From contig JARZZO010000003.1 in NCBI GenBank assembly GCA_030544215.1, forward strand, positions 33,174,379 to 33,238,378: a stretch of 64,000 bases of DNA, written 5' to 3'. The translations under genes were made by a program, and so were the position numbers. This DNA comes from Zantedeschia hybrid cultivar. Taxonomy: Eukaryota; Streptophyta; Magnoliopsida; Alismatales; Araceae. How positions within the stretch are numbered: the first letter of the stretch is position 1; each line of letters opens with the position of its first letter. A model generated the notes under the pieces. It saw only the letters and a program-made list of their open reading frames with translations, was not told the origin of the DNA and made no database searches. Shown here in pieces: positions 1 to 11,199 of this stretch.

Positions 1-150
1 TCTTAGCGCCGTACGGTAGAATTTTGCTTTCAACTTTGTTGAGATATTACTGTCACACAAGACTCTCATGACAAGCCTCCACTTCATCCATCATGCTTTT
101 ATCCTCTGGCTAACATCCTTCTTGCACCCTCCATCTTCCAGGAGGATTGT
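1..150 (-). mobile_element. RTE-type LINE, 3' part of the RT ORF
   Basis: Read on the minus strand, this stretch encodes the region just after the reverse transcriptase domain of plant RTE-type LINEs. Visible peptides are ILLEDGGCKKDVSQRIKA followed, after a stop, by WMKWRLVMRVLCDS and LKAKFYRTALR. It continues the fragment at 2786-3200: the two halves join in frame once the LTR element at 151-2785 and its duplicated target bases are set aside. The copy has stop codons, so it is inactive. It runs off the left edge of the window. Confidence 0.8.
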
Positions 151-239
151 TGTTGAACATGTTTTTAAAAGAGAGGCATGAGAAAAAAAAGGAAAAGAAG
201 AGGGGGGAGGAAGAAATAGAAGCCCCCCACTGGTTCCTT

Positions 240-535
240 TGGAATCCCCCACCGGTGGGTGGAGGAGAGAGAGAGAGAAAGGGAAAAAAAAAAACAAAAA
301 GAAGAGGAGGAGGAGAGGGCTACCGGTGGGGGTAACCCCACTAGTTGGACCCCCTACCGATGGGGGGGTTTTCCAGTATTAAAAAAAAAAAAAAAGAGAA
401 GGGGAAGAAGAAGAAAAAGAAGGAAAGGAGGAGAGGGAAGGGCCACTGATGGCACCCCCCTACCGATGGCATCCACCGGTGGGGGGTCCCACCAGTGGCA
501 CCCCCCACTGGTTGGCCCAACCGGTGGGGGGTCCC
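240..535. repeat. Cluster of palindromic CCACCGGTGG motifs
   Basis: The motif CACCGGTGGG and variants (ACCGATGGGG, ACCAGTGGCA, ACTGGTTGG, AACCGGTGGG) recur about ten times in 300 bp, separated by G runs, A runs and AG-rich spacers. Each is itself a short palindrome centred on CCGG or a one-base variant. It lies in the presumed U3 part of the LTR, upstream of the TATA-like box. Confidence 0.6.
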
Positions 536-594
536 TACTGGCCCCCTTACCTCTCACTCTCTCTATGTCTCTTACGCCTCTCTCCCTTCCCACA

Positions 595-602
595 CTATAA
601 AT
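595..602 (+). promoter_or_regulatory. TATA-like box of the left LTR
   Basis: TATAAATA follows a CT-rich stretch and is placed as expected for an LTR promoter. An AT-rich segment with aataatataataatg near 768-800 could hold polyadenylation signals of the R region. Function is inferred from sequence only. Confidence 0.4.
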
Positions 603-827
603 ACCGCCATTGGGGGGATGCTGCGAGAGGAGATTTTTTTTGGGAAGAAGTGGAGGCTCTGCCAGTGGAGAGAAAGTTCGTATAAAGACTCCATCCAAGA
701 CTCTGAAGCCCTGGGATTTGTGAAGATCCGTCATGCGTGGCATATGCTGGACATGATCTTTGGTTAATTTGTAATAATATAATAATGTAAAAATAATTTA
801 TGTAATAATGTAAAAATAATTTAAACG

Positions 828-1372
828 GTCCATTCATATTGTTTGAATGACCGAAGTTTAATTAAAAACACGGTTCATTCATATTAGTTGAATGGCCAAA
901 GTTTCAATTAATCAATTAAGTAGTTCATTCCTATTGGTGGAATGACCATTAAGTTTGTGGTTCACTCTTATTAGTAGAGTGACGGAAGTCATTTTATTGG
1001 TTCATTCCTATTAGTGGAATGACCAAAATTTTTTGTGGTTCACTCTTATTGGTGGAGTGACCAAAGGCATTTTCTTGGTTCATTCCTATTGGCGGAATGG
1101 CAAAAAATTTATGTGGTTCATTCTTCTTAGTAGAGTGACCAAATTTTGATGGTTCATTCTTATTGGTGGAATGACCAAAATATGATGTAACACAGTGTAT
1201 TTATAAAAGTTGATTAAGTAAAATCGTGTGCATGATGCATGTGTGTTTAATTCAACGCGTTCAATTGGATGATTGCCCTTAAATTAAACTCAAAATTGAT
1301 CATTTTGGTCCACTCATATCGGTTGAATGACCATTAAGTTTGTTTGGTTCCTCCATATTGGTTGGAGGACTA
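828..1372. repeat. Array of about 11 hairpin-forming repeats
   Basis: Nine units of about 36-50 bp lie head to tail from 828 to 1187, with two more near 1306 and 1346. Each reads GGTTCATTC, a short spacer, then GAATGACC, so each can fold into a small hairpin. Units with CATTC/GAATG stems alternate partly with CACTC/GAGTG stems, and one unit has CCTCC/GGAGG. Confidence 0.75.
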
Positions 1373-2691
1373 TTAATTTTAAAGGATAGTCTTAGTTAGG
1401 CGGTGGCCATCATCCCCTATTAATTAAGTCTTTTCCTTGTGAATTCTCAAAAAAGGACCAGAAATAAAGGAAATAGAGTTGGCCAAATTCATCCAATCCT
1501 CATAAATCTTTAAGATGTCTAAAGGATGCTTAAAGGATACTGTCGAATCCTCTAGTATCTTTAAGGGTTTTAAGAGGGATTTTGTTCAAAATACATCCCC
1601 TGGACATCTTTTAAGGTCCCTGACTTATATATCCCTTATGTGGATCTAAAATCCTTTAAGATCCTTTAGGGTTCTTAAAGGGTTTTCGAAAATAGACATC
1701 AAGTTCCTAAAGGGTTTTCGAAAAAAGACATCATGTCTACAAATTTCATACAATTGTTTAAAACAAAACTCACTCAAATGACGTTTCTGTTTGTCATTCA
1801 TGATGTGTGTGATGCGATGTCCAAATTTCCTTCTTGGTGTGCTTTTTTTTAAAGGGCATTGACAGACGGTTAATCATGGGTTGCTAATAAGTGATTGGGG
1901 TAATTAACAGTGACAAAAGTCAGTAAGGAAGATGTCAAATTCACATATCCACTTGTTTGATCTAAAACCCTAGACTCCCTGAGAGCTATTCCTAAGTTCT
2001 CAAGGTCTGCACTTATAACACAAAGGGATTCTTTTGAAAATCAAAATCTTTTAAGTTCTTTCGAAAGAAAACGAGAGATTTCAAAAATCAAGTCTCACAG
2101 TTTGGCACGCTCAATGGGACTTCTCCTTCCCTTCATATCTCCGTCCGATGATGCCCTTACTTCATACTACTAATTTTGTCTAGTTTTATGTAGGCACCGC
2201 GCACATCGAAACCAAAACACTCAATGGCAGCCAAAGTTACCTACGACCTTCTGGTGATTGCCACCCATGCCATGTGCGGTTACCAGACAACGCCGACATG
2301 CTTCGGCGATTTTCTTGTCGTGGTCGGATCCTCGTATTTTCTGGGGTCATCCTAGCACTGGAGGCAACCATGGAATTGAAGAAGAGGCAATGCGTGTCTC
2401 GCTCCAAAAAGGACTATGCTGGTGGAAGATCCAGGCGGGCTTTCACTGTCAACACCATTAACATTTCGCCCGCCTCTTTGTCCAATAGGAGGCAAAAGAA
2501 GAAAGCTCCAGTCGCAAGCCCGTCCTAGACGGGAAAGACCATATTGGTGGGTAATCTCCGCATCCGCTTGGATGGGGGAGCACCCATCATCACAAAAGAA
2601 AGAATTGTCCCGACAATCCCTATACATAATCGGTTCGGGATACTCCCTTAATTTTGCCAAGGCAAAGTGACATTCAAGAAGAAGACTCCAA

Positions 2692-2785
2692 AACACTTAA
2701 AACAAAAAAAGGGATTATTTTGAAAACCAAAATCTTTTAAATTCTTTCAAAAGAAAACGAGAGATTTCAAAAATCAAGTCTCACA
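2692..2785 (+). repeat. Remnant of the right LTR (last 94 bp)
   Basis: This segment matches 2015-2099 almost base for base, including the shared end AAATCAAGTCTCACA. It is followed directly by the duplicated target bases atcgt. The upstream 1.85 kb of this LTR is missing, as is most of the internal region. Confidence 0.75.
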
Positions 2786-3200
2786 ATCGTACCATGATAT
2801 TTGAAATGGGTGCTTTGGGGTATTGCCACCCCATCTAAGCTAACTCCCTCCTTATTCCCCCTCCGACCTTCACTAAACTTACAGTGCATGTATTTTGTCT
2901 TAGTTCTACTTAACCTGAAACCCTTAGACTCTAAGGTGCGCCTCTAAGGCTCTAGCTTTCTATTAACTCCTTCTTGTGTCTCATCTATTAACACAATATC
3001 ATATACAAACATCATACACTACAGAATGTCCTCTTATATATCCATTGTTAAATCATTCATAACTAATGCGAAAAAGGTAAGGGCTTACTGTTGATCCTTG
3101 ATGCAATCCAACTGAAATAGAGAAATTTCTTATTTCCCCTCCAACCGTGCGGACACTAGTAGTTGATCCATTATATGTCTTTTAACACTTGTATGTATCT
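2786..3200 (-). mobile_element. RTE-type LINE, reverse transcriptase part
   Basis: The minus strand encodes degenerate RT motifs of plant RTE LINEs. They include an IQVLKDI-like helix, VRTVGGEI-like and GLHQGST-like positions, MFVYDIVLIDETQEGVNRKL (the A-DD catalytic box, with one catalytic D lost in the form YD), and LRQNTCTVSLVK-like sequence leading to THFKYHGT. Stops and small shifts are frequent. The upstream (5') limit near 3200 is uncertain. The element continues at 1-150 beyond the nested LTR element. Confidence 0.75.
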
Positions 3201-4183
3201 AGTGTGATCATTTTTAAGTTCTTGTGATTTTGACTTGGTGTGATCATTTTTTCCCATGCTATATCCATGAAAGATCTCTGTCCTTCATTGTACCTGATCT
3301 AAATCAGTAGATTATACATGTTGATTGTGCCTCACCTTTGATGTGGTTGTCCTGTCGTCAACATGGCTTTGTTGCGTTTCCCACACTGAATGGTTGAAAT
3401 TATCCTATCCAGGTCATCCAATTCCTAGTCCTCTTCTCTTTCTTTACTTACATGCCTACATTGGTATGGAGATATGCTATACAATTGTAAGCCACCCAGT
3501 TTGACACTGTTAATATCTGTGCTCTGAGAATTTAATTTTTTAAATCTTCTATTATTAAATATTCATCTTTTCTAGCAACAACAAGAGAATGTAAACAATA
3601 TAGCTCCTGCTTAGATAGTCAGATGCAACTACGAATCATGCACATATAAAAATCATTGTGCAAGTCAAATGCACTCTCACTTTTAGTTAACGCAAAATTT
3701 AATCTTTGTCTATGCTTAACAAGATTAAATATCTTCAATTAGGATTTTTTAGTTTCTGTCCCCAGAAAATCATGCATGTGGATTCATTCCCTCAATGTAG
3801 GATGCTTTTAGATAAAAAGGATCAAGGACATATAACAATATTTGACATCCAATAGAATGTTTCATGAAATCTGCCTTCCAATGTAGAGTGCATGAAATCC
3901 TGCCAGGCAGGAGTTGCATTTTCGTTTTTTTTTTTCCATATTTTGTTAAGGGTCTTTAATGTGCCATGTAAAAGAAAATGATAGAACAAATGCCTGCAGA
4001 TCCATGCCTAGATGGCTTGTTTGTTAGGAAAGTGCAAGGTAGTTCTGCAGTAGTTGTTCATTTGTTGTTGCAGATTCACCATTTAAGAATGACAAGAAAA
4101 TTTGACGAATCTAATTTATTTCTTTTTCCACATTTTATTATAGATGCTTTATCTTTAATATCACGGTGATATGGTTATTGCAG
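3201..4183. other. AT-rich spacer or intron upstream of E2 exon
   Basis: No recognisable exon or element is seen here. The missing 5' exons of the E2 gene were looked for (peptides like those of UBC4/5/6 around SDYKV and FHGP) and not found. The stretch ends in an ordinary pyrimidine-rich acceptor, ttattgcag at 4175-4183. Confidence 0.5.
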
Positions 4184-7100
4184 GCCCTTATGAAGGTGGT
4201 GTGTGGAAAGTACGGGTTGAGCTTCCAGATGCTTATCCATACAAGTCTCCTTCCATTGGTTTCCTGAACAAAATTTTCCATCCCAATGTAGATGAACTGT
4301 GAGTGCTAAGTTCTATGTTGCGTTTACTGGATCAGGTGCGATGTTGAGCAGTGAATTGTGGCCAACTTTCATATTGAAATCATTAAAGCTTGTAACCATT
4401 TTTATAAGTTCCCAGTTTTCTTGAGTATTTAGAAATTCTATGGTTGGCATCAGATTTGTTATGTTTGTCATAAGTTTTTAACCATACTAGTTTACTTTGT
4501 TATTTGTAATTAAAGAGATGTCCCATATTGCCTATCTTGCCCAACATGTTGGCAATCTTTTCTTAAAAATTCTGGTGATATCTATTGAGAAAGCTTACCT
4601 GAAGAAGGATGATATTTGGAACATGAGTGGTCTCTTGAGTGCTTTGATACAAATTGACCTGTCATTTTATGTTCTGAATCTCCTTATAATATTGCAGGTC
4701 TGGTTCTGTCTGTTTGGATGTTATTAATCAATCCTGGAGCCCGATGTTTGGTATGACTAATTGTTCTTCTCATATGCATCCTATGGACATTGCATGTCTT
4801 ATTCCCCATTCATTGTCTATGCTTGATATGGAAAAAGATTTTGACGCTTTTACCCCATTAATCCCCTTTTTCCACATCATCATGGTCACACAAGGTCATC
4901 GCACTGCTTCCACTGGATGTGCAGCATGCTTTTGTCAGTGCTTCTGCATGATATGTTATTTTCCTCTGCTGCCTCTAGTGATGTCAATCGCCAAAGCCAA
5001 GTGGCTGCGGTTCTCTCTTTCTACTTCCATTGGATGGTCCTTTTGATTGTCACTACTCTTGCTGCTGTTTGGCACTGACATCCATGATGGTAAAAATTAT
5101 CCCAATTTATGGGGAATTATTTTCCTCTTCTAACTCTGCTGAAGAGATCGGTGGTATGCTGATGATGCAAGCTGCCAGCCAGAGGCAGTATGCCCAAACT
5201 GGATAGAAAGAATGGCAGAGTTGGGTCATGGTGATCAGGGAAAGACAGTGGGAAAAGGGAACACAAGTATGGAGCAGATTATGGGGTTTGGGTCCTTGGG
5301 GTGGGGATGGTAGTCAAAATTGGGAGGCACTGGGAGAATCCTCCAATCTGTTTGCTAGGGATTTGGATCCTATGGTTGGTTCAGAAGACTGGATTGGTAG
5401 GAGGGCGATAACACCTCTGAACTGGAAGAAGAACCCCTCCATCATGAACTGCCCTGGTCAGTTAAGTCACTGGATATCAACGAATGGAACTCCCTCTAAC
5501 ATACCTTGGAGGGGGCTAACTGAACTTTTGAGAGATCCTTCACTTGAAAGGAATATCAGGCGATTTCCTTTCTTTCTTTTTTTTCCCCTCATTGGAGCTA
5601 TGTCTTCTACATCACAAGTCTGGAATATCCCCTGTGGTTCCTCTGTTTATGGTTGTTGCTGCCTTAGGTAGGTAGGGAGCTTTCTCGGTAAGTTGGGGTT
5701 TAGGCTTAGTCAAGAAGAGAATGTCAGAAATCTCGCATGTCTTGACCAGGGTGAGCAATACAACAAGAGGATAAGTGCTCTTTCAGTGCTAGGCTAGTGA
5801 TACCAAGAAAGTATGTACCGATGAAGGCAAGTATACTAGGTTAGTGCTCTGTCTCAGTAAGCTTTTGTGCATGTGACAACCTCTCTTCCATTCCCTATCA
5901 TGATCATTCACTCCAGTTTCTTTCCCCCTTGACAACCGTTATGATACTGGGGTTCCTTGTAATGTCTAGTTTTACTGCACATTTCTGGTTCATTATTGGC
6001 CAGCTTGCTTTTGGCAACAATTCTGAATCTTGGGGTTTAGCCTTGACCCAGACTGCTTTTCGTGTGCTGAACAGGACCTTTGTCAAATGACGGAGAGCCC
6101 ATGTATATGGATTCACAAAGGGCCACCCCTACTCCTCTTATTACAGGAACCTGGCCAACACTTAGATCCAGCAAGGCTTGTCATTGTCCAATTTCATCTG
6201 CTGCAGGCTGAGCTTGTTGATTTTGCTTTGTGGAGATAAGGATTCCACTTTGGTTCCTTAAGATTGGTGACTTTGGGTAATGCAACTCGTTGGTGAAATC
6301 CCTTGTTGACGGTTCATTTACAAAGGGAAAAAGCTGTAGTTGTCAGGTTAGCATAAAAATCAGATGCCAGATGCACCCTTGTTCTCATTCTAACTAACTC
6401 TTGTATAACTCAAATTCTTGCAAGGTGACATCTGTGTCTTCAATGGTTGGAGGGGAAAAACATGGTTCAGCTGGTGAAGTTGTTCACTTATGATAAAGAT
6501 ATACAATGGGCTTTGAAAAAGGGTTCTGAAAATCGAAGTTGCGGTTGTCTTTTTCATTTGAGTTGGTAGGGAGACACATCATTTGATGGGAACTTTTATA
6601 CAGGACTCTTTTTTATTGTTGCTTTCTTTCTAGAGGGTCTTTTGCGAGCCTATGGATGTCATACATTTTTTTACTTAAATGAATTACATGGTGCTGTCCA
6701 CTTTCAAAAGGGAATTTATAGATGTGGTGATGGAAGTACTGAAATGATGCCTTAATAATAGTATGTGCACATCAGTACAAATATTTGAGAGTTTTTGAGT
6801 ATTTTCTTCCTGCCTTTCGTACGTTTCATTTCTCTAATTATTATTTTCCCATCATGGCAGATCTCTTGAATGTCTTTGATGTCTTCCTACCACAGCTTCT
6901 ACTCTACCCAAATCCAACAGATCCTTTGAATGGTGATGCAGCATCATTGATGATGAAGGATCGGCAACAGTATGAACAAACAGTAAGAGGTAAAGCATCC
7001 CAAATGTTCACCTTACACTTGAAAGATGTAAAAATCATGAGTTTTGATGAATCATAGTAGAGAATGTTTACGGAGATTGTTGATAAACCAAATGTAATAT

Positions 7101-7947
7101 TATATCACAGAACAAATTTATAGACTAGACTACTTACATAACTCTGGTTTTCTCTTTGAATGACCAAGGTGTGAGAACTGCACCATGTTTCAGATGCAAT
7201 GTCAAAATTGCACTCTGAACTGTCTTGTGTTTAGGGAATGGTAACAACATAATACAAAGGATCATTTCAGTATGGTGACGTTGCTAATCTTGTTTCTTCA
7301 TGACTGCCATTGCTAATCTTCTCCCTTTCCCACTGTTGTACCTTTTATGGTTGTCATAGGGTCTTGTGGTTGCTCTTCTTGCTTCATTGCTTTGGATCTA
7401 TATCTATAACTTGGAGGTCCTGCAGGTCAAATTAGTATTACGGGCTACTTACCGTATTTTCTTTTGTTTGTTCCACAACAAAAATGCAGTTTGTTGAAAC
7501 CGTAAATTGGACTTGTGCTCATTTACACACCATCACAGAGTGTATACACATCTGGACGAAGTTTGCCTATTAAAAAGCAAAATTGATGTTAGTTTCTATG
7601 GTCATTCTGATCTAACCTATACTGAATTTTATAGCGGTCCTAACTAATGTTAATTTGTAGTTTTGTGAAACAGAAATACTAATTAGAAGTTAGAACATAT
7701 CTTATAGAGAATTTTAACCTCTGGGGGCTTCCACCTTGGCTGGCTTGACCTTAGATGGTCTGCAAGGCTGCTCGGATGCTGGGCATCTATGCTAAAAAAG
7801 TTGCATATACTATCCACCGATGCTGGGTTAGCTTGGAATGCTAAGAAAATGGTTTACTAAGGATCCTACAAGAAGGGAATGTGATTTTTCCTTCCTTTAC
7901 TATTCTCGATACGGTGAATGAAGGGGAGGGATTAATTAGATGCATCA

Positions 7948-8013
<66 letters not shown>

Positions 8014-8246
8014 TTGCACTGTTTCTGGAGTATCTAATATTGTTGCACTCTCATCCATCTAATGTATAGCCGCATAAGTTATTTCTCCATATATTCATTT
8101 ATGATTCTACAGAATACTGTGAAAAGTATGCAAAGAAGGAGAACATTTCCAATCCTACAGCTGAAGATAGCAGTGACGAAGACCTGAGTGATGACCAAAG
8201 CACAAGTTCAGTGGATGATGAGTGTGCTGGGCATGCTGACCCCTAA
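4184..8246 (+). CDS. Ubiquitin-conjugating enzyme E2, UBC4/5/6 type (5' part absent)
   Basis: Four exons are joined by GT-AG introns with matching phases: 4184-4298, 4698-4750, 6861-6989 and 8113-8246, giving 142 codons before the TAA. The peptide starts [20 protein letters not shown], has the HPN motif (FHPNVDE), the catalytic cysteine in [15 protein letters not shown] (codon 4711-4713), and [20 protein letters not shown]. It ends in an acidic serine-rich tail ([19 protein letters not shown]). E2 enzymes of this class take ubiquitin from E1 onto the cysteine and pass it to substrates with an E3. Family members are about 185 residues long, so about 46 N-terminal residues are not encoded here. 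Either those exons lie left of position 1 behind a TE-filled intron, or the gene is 5'-truncated. The retained exons are intact and show no stops, which favours a working gene. Introns are 399, 2110 and 1123 bp. Confidence 0.9.
7954..8008. repeat. (TA)n microsatellite
   Basis: About 27 uninterrupted TA units lie in the last E2 intron, about 100 bp before the final exon. The length is likely to vary between individuals. Confidence 0.95.
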
Positions 8247-9184
8247 ACAGTTCCCTTTTCACCTTGAAGCTACATGTTCAGTGTCTTATTTGTATCTTCA
8301 ACTTGTGTAACTATTTTTATTTGCCCTATATTCAGAACCATGCTATCTTATAGTGGGCTTGATGTATGTTTCATGACAAACAGACTTGGGGCTTTTGGGT
8401 TCCCATCTCTCCTGTTGGTGATGATCAATGCTCTGGGCTTCTTCAAGGACACTCTTTTAAGTGTATACTCACCCTTTTCATCTATTGCCCACATGAAATT
8501 CCTCAAGGAAAATGCCCAACTGGCCTGTTGTTCTATACAATCAGAACCATAATTCTCCCAAATATTGTATTCCTTCTCCTTTGGCATGTATTATTACACT
8601 GGGTGGACCATTCTCTTCCACAAAAATGATAACTCGTTAGTTGCAACCAAAGCGATAGGCTAGTTAGGATTTGAGATTCAGCTGGTAAAGAGATGGTAGT
8701 AGAACAATGATTAGTGAGTCACCCAAGTTGATCGCAAGCAAATCAATAAGCAAAGTTATCTAAGGAGCTGAGAGGCCGAAACAAGGTCCATAGCATCAAA
8801 TTCAGAAAAGCAGTTTACATATAACACCAACTGAGGGCCAACTTTTAATCATTTTGACAACACGATGTGCCTTACCATCGCATAAGTTAAGTCAACAATG
8901 TCTTAGGATATATTTGGTGAAATTGTTTGTTGGAACACTTTCGGCTTCTATTTTTGATAGGAAAAATATTGAGAGAGAATAATTGTAATTGATTTTTGAT
9001 TTTTTCGAAGGTTATACCGTTTTTAACAATCTCACTTTTACTTTAATATAGAAAGTTTCATTTTAGAGTTGAAGACAAAAATTAAAAAATAATAAATAAT
9101 ATTGTATAAATATCTGGCAAGATTTATTATTTTCAAACAACCAGAATAAAGCCGTAGGGAATAATTTCAAAAATTCAAAAATCA
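8247..9184 (+). other. 3' UTR and intergenic sequence after E2 gene
   Basis: The first few hundred bases are probably the 3' UTR of the E2 gene. The small ORFs at 8274-8629 overlap on both strands and look like chance. Beyond about 8640 the sequence is AT-rich with no feature I recognise. Confidence 0.4.
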
Positions 9185-9375
9185 ATCCCCTGTGGACAGT
9201 AAAAGAAATACCTTTAATGGGTCAAGCCGAATATCAGTTTTGATTTTTTAGATTTTTTGATCGTGAAATTAGAGATCAGATTGTAGAACAAATTGGGAAT
9301 ATGGGGTCCTACCTAACTAAATTTAAAATGTATTTTATCTAATATTTACTGCAATGCCCCGTGGTGTAGCCCCAA
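9185..9375. repeat. Half-palindrome repeat, family member 1
   Basis: This shares a run of features with 12380-12710, 21380-21716 and 27620-27915: a short 'ccttt(a)atgggtcaagc' segment, a tttttagattttttgat core, an A/T-rich stretch, and the end ttactgcaatgcccc. It corresponds to one arm of the complete palindrome at 21380-21716. Confidence 0.5.
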
Positions 9376-10723
9376 GGGATCATTACATCAAATTTTTTCT
9401 CTTTTTCGGTGGTAAGCCAAATGGCCGAGGACTAATGCTACGAACAAGGCAAGCTGGGATCGAACTCAGCCAGGCAACACCCAAAAAAAAGGCACATACA
9501 AGCAACTAAATGGCAGGAAAACCCAAAGCATCACGCCTTCGGCACGCAGCTTATACTCCCACCCCCACGCCCCAGGCAGGGGGGCGTCACCACTACGCTA
9601 CATGCAGTTAAATCACGAGGAGCAATGCTTGCTGCAATGCTCTCCGCCAAAAAATAGATAATAAAGTGACATTTTTTTTCATTTTTATTTGAACTCAATT
9701 ATCCGTCGAACTTTTTAATCATATGATTGTCTTAAGTTTTTCAAAGATCGTATGAAACATGATCTCGATGACCGCACGTCCATTGCAAATGTCTGCATTA
9801 TACCAAGTATTATTCTTATCTGAGAAGGGGAGAGCCGATTGCAATTCTGAGAAGGTGAATGTCCAATTCAAACTATCCAAGCTGAATCTCATTCCGACCG
9901 TCGATCCGAGTTGGAACCATTTGATTATTGCTTTCACAATACTTGGCCTTTAACTCAGGCTAAACTACCTTAAGCCAATTGGACTGAAGAATAATCCCAA
10001 CAATAGGGGTACAAATGAATAGAGTTGAGTCAACTATTGTCTTTTTTAGATTTGATTTAGCTAACCTTAATCAAGCTCAAGTTCAAGTCGAGCATCTAAG
10101 ATGGTTGTTCAAGATTGACTTATTTAGATACTGAGCAAGCTCGAGTTCAATATGAAGTATCTCGCGCGTTTAATGAGAATATGATAGATTCAATCCAAAC
10201 ATTTTTTAAATTTAGATTTATGAACTTAGGCAAACCATGGTGATGTGTCATATCTCCCAAAACTTGCGCAAGACATTAACCACATTAGGTAACATGATGG
10301 CAGGTTGTGATTTTAAAAATAACGTCATTATACAACTTTTTAAAGCACTGAATGTGAGACTAAATCGAAGGCATGTTGACCTACAAGTCTATTAGTCCTC
10401 ACCAGGACTTCAACATTAAAAAGGGTCCTATTAAGGATTTAAAAATATATAACAATATTATATATATATATAATTTTAAAAGATCAAGATATTAAATGAG
10501 CTTGTTATGAACTTAAATGAGTTGAGTCAGTCGAACCCTGCTCATATATAAATTAAACTTGAACACTCATTTGACTTTAGCTCATTTAGTTTAATAAAAG
10601 AATTAAATTCGAATATCTGCTAGCTGAGCTCAAGTTAATTTTCTTTTGCACACGCACTCATGAACATACATATAATTTAATCTACATATTTTGTATATAA
10701 AAATTAAGTAATGTTTGTTGTAC
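9376..10723. other. Intergenic sequence with a possible tRNA-derived fragment
   Basis: At 9400-9640 the minus strand holds TAGCGTAGTGGTGACGCC (like a pol III A box) and GAGTTCGATCCC (like a B box), but they are about 150 bp apart, which does not fit a standard SINE head. 10000-10680 contains loosely repeated gagctcaagtt-type words. No gene is seen. Confidence 0.35.
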
Positions 10724-11199
10724 TGAGAGTCAGTGTATCAGGTTGAGTCATTACGCAATATAAGATGCCATTGGTTCACATGGATATGTGTCACATGGGT
10801 TGAACAATTTTTTTCACATGTAAACCAGAGAAGTATTAAATGCAGATGTAGAATTATGTGCATAACAAATACATATGGGCATACCAAATACTTTGTGAGA
10901 GTGACAAATACTATTTGTCATGTCTATGAAATATTTGTTACGTCTGAAAAATATTTATCACGTCCATAAATCTGTACACATATGTAAAAATGACAACTAT
11001 TTTTAGGCTTGATAAATACTTTATGAGTATGACAATACTATTTATCATGCCCATGAAATATTTGTCATACTCAAAATCTTGCACTCATATTTAATACTTG
11101 TCTGGTCCACTCATAAAAAAAGTTATTCAACCCATGTGGACAAATGACATATGGCATTGCAAGATGACTTAATTTGCTACATTGACCCTCTTACTCATG
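10724..11199. repeat. Foldback (MITE-like) element of about 480 bp
   Basis: The left half (gagagtcagtgta ... gatgccattggttcacatgg ... cacatgggttgaacaa) reappears inverted in the right half, ending near 11199. Arms are about 200 bp with many mismatches. The middle holds direct repeats of gaaatatttgtcac-like words. No clear target duplication was found. Confidence 0.6.

Larger units (their letters stand above)
151..2099 (+). repeat. Left LTR (about 1.95 kb)
   Basis: The LTR starts TGTTG and ends CTCACA at 2099. Its last 85 bp reappear with a few changes at 2692-2785. It contains a purine/pyrimidine-rich left part, a TATA-like box near 595, an array of hairpin repeats (828-1372), and a 1500-1720 segment rich in variants of tctttaagg and ttaaaggatac. 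Several ORFs of 60-130 codons overlap on both strands here. They follow low-complexity sequence and I do not regard them as genes. Confidence 0.65.
151..2785 (+). mobile_element. Truncated LTR retroelement nested in the LINE
   Basis: The element begins TGTTGAACATG and ends AAGTCTCACA. It is flanked by a 5-bp target duplication with one mismatch (attgt at 146-150, atcgt at 2786-2790). A long left LTR (151-2099) is followed by about 590 bp of internal sequence and by only the last 94 bp of the right LTR (2692-2785). The sequence just after the left LTR (tttggcacgctcaatggga) resembles the start of Ty3/gypsy internal regions, which suggests gypsy and a + orientation. No gag or pol frame survives. 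The insertion splits an RTE LINE, so it is the younger of the two. Confidence 0.72.

Noticed and set aside
828..1372. A CRISPR-like array
   Set aside because: Repeats are degenerate, spacers are not unique sequence of even length, and the context is a plant LTR.
8274..8629. Overlapping ORFs after the E2 stop codon
   Set aside because: They occur on both strands in the 3' UTR with no recognisable product.
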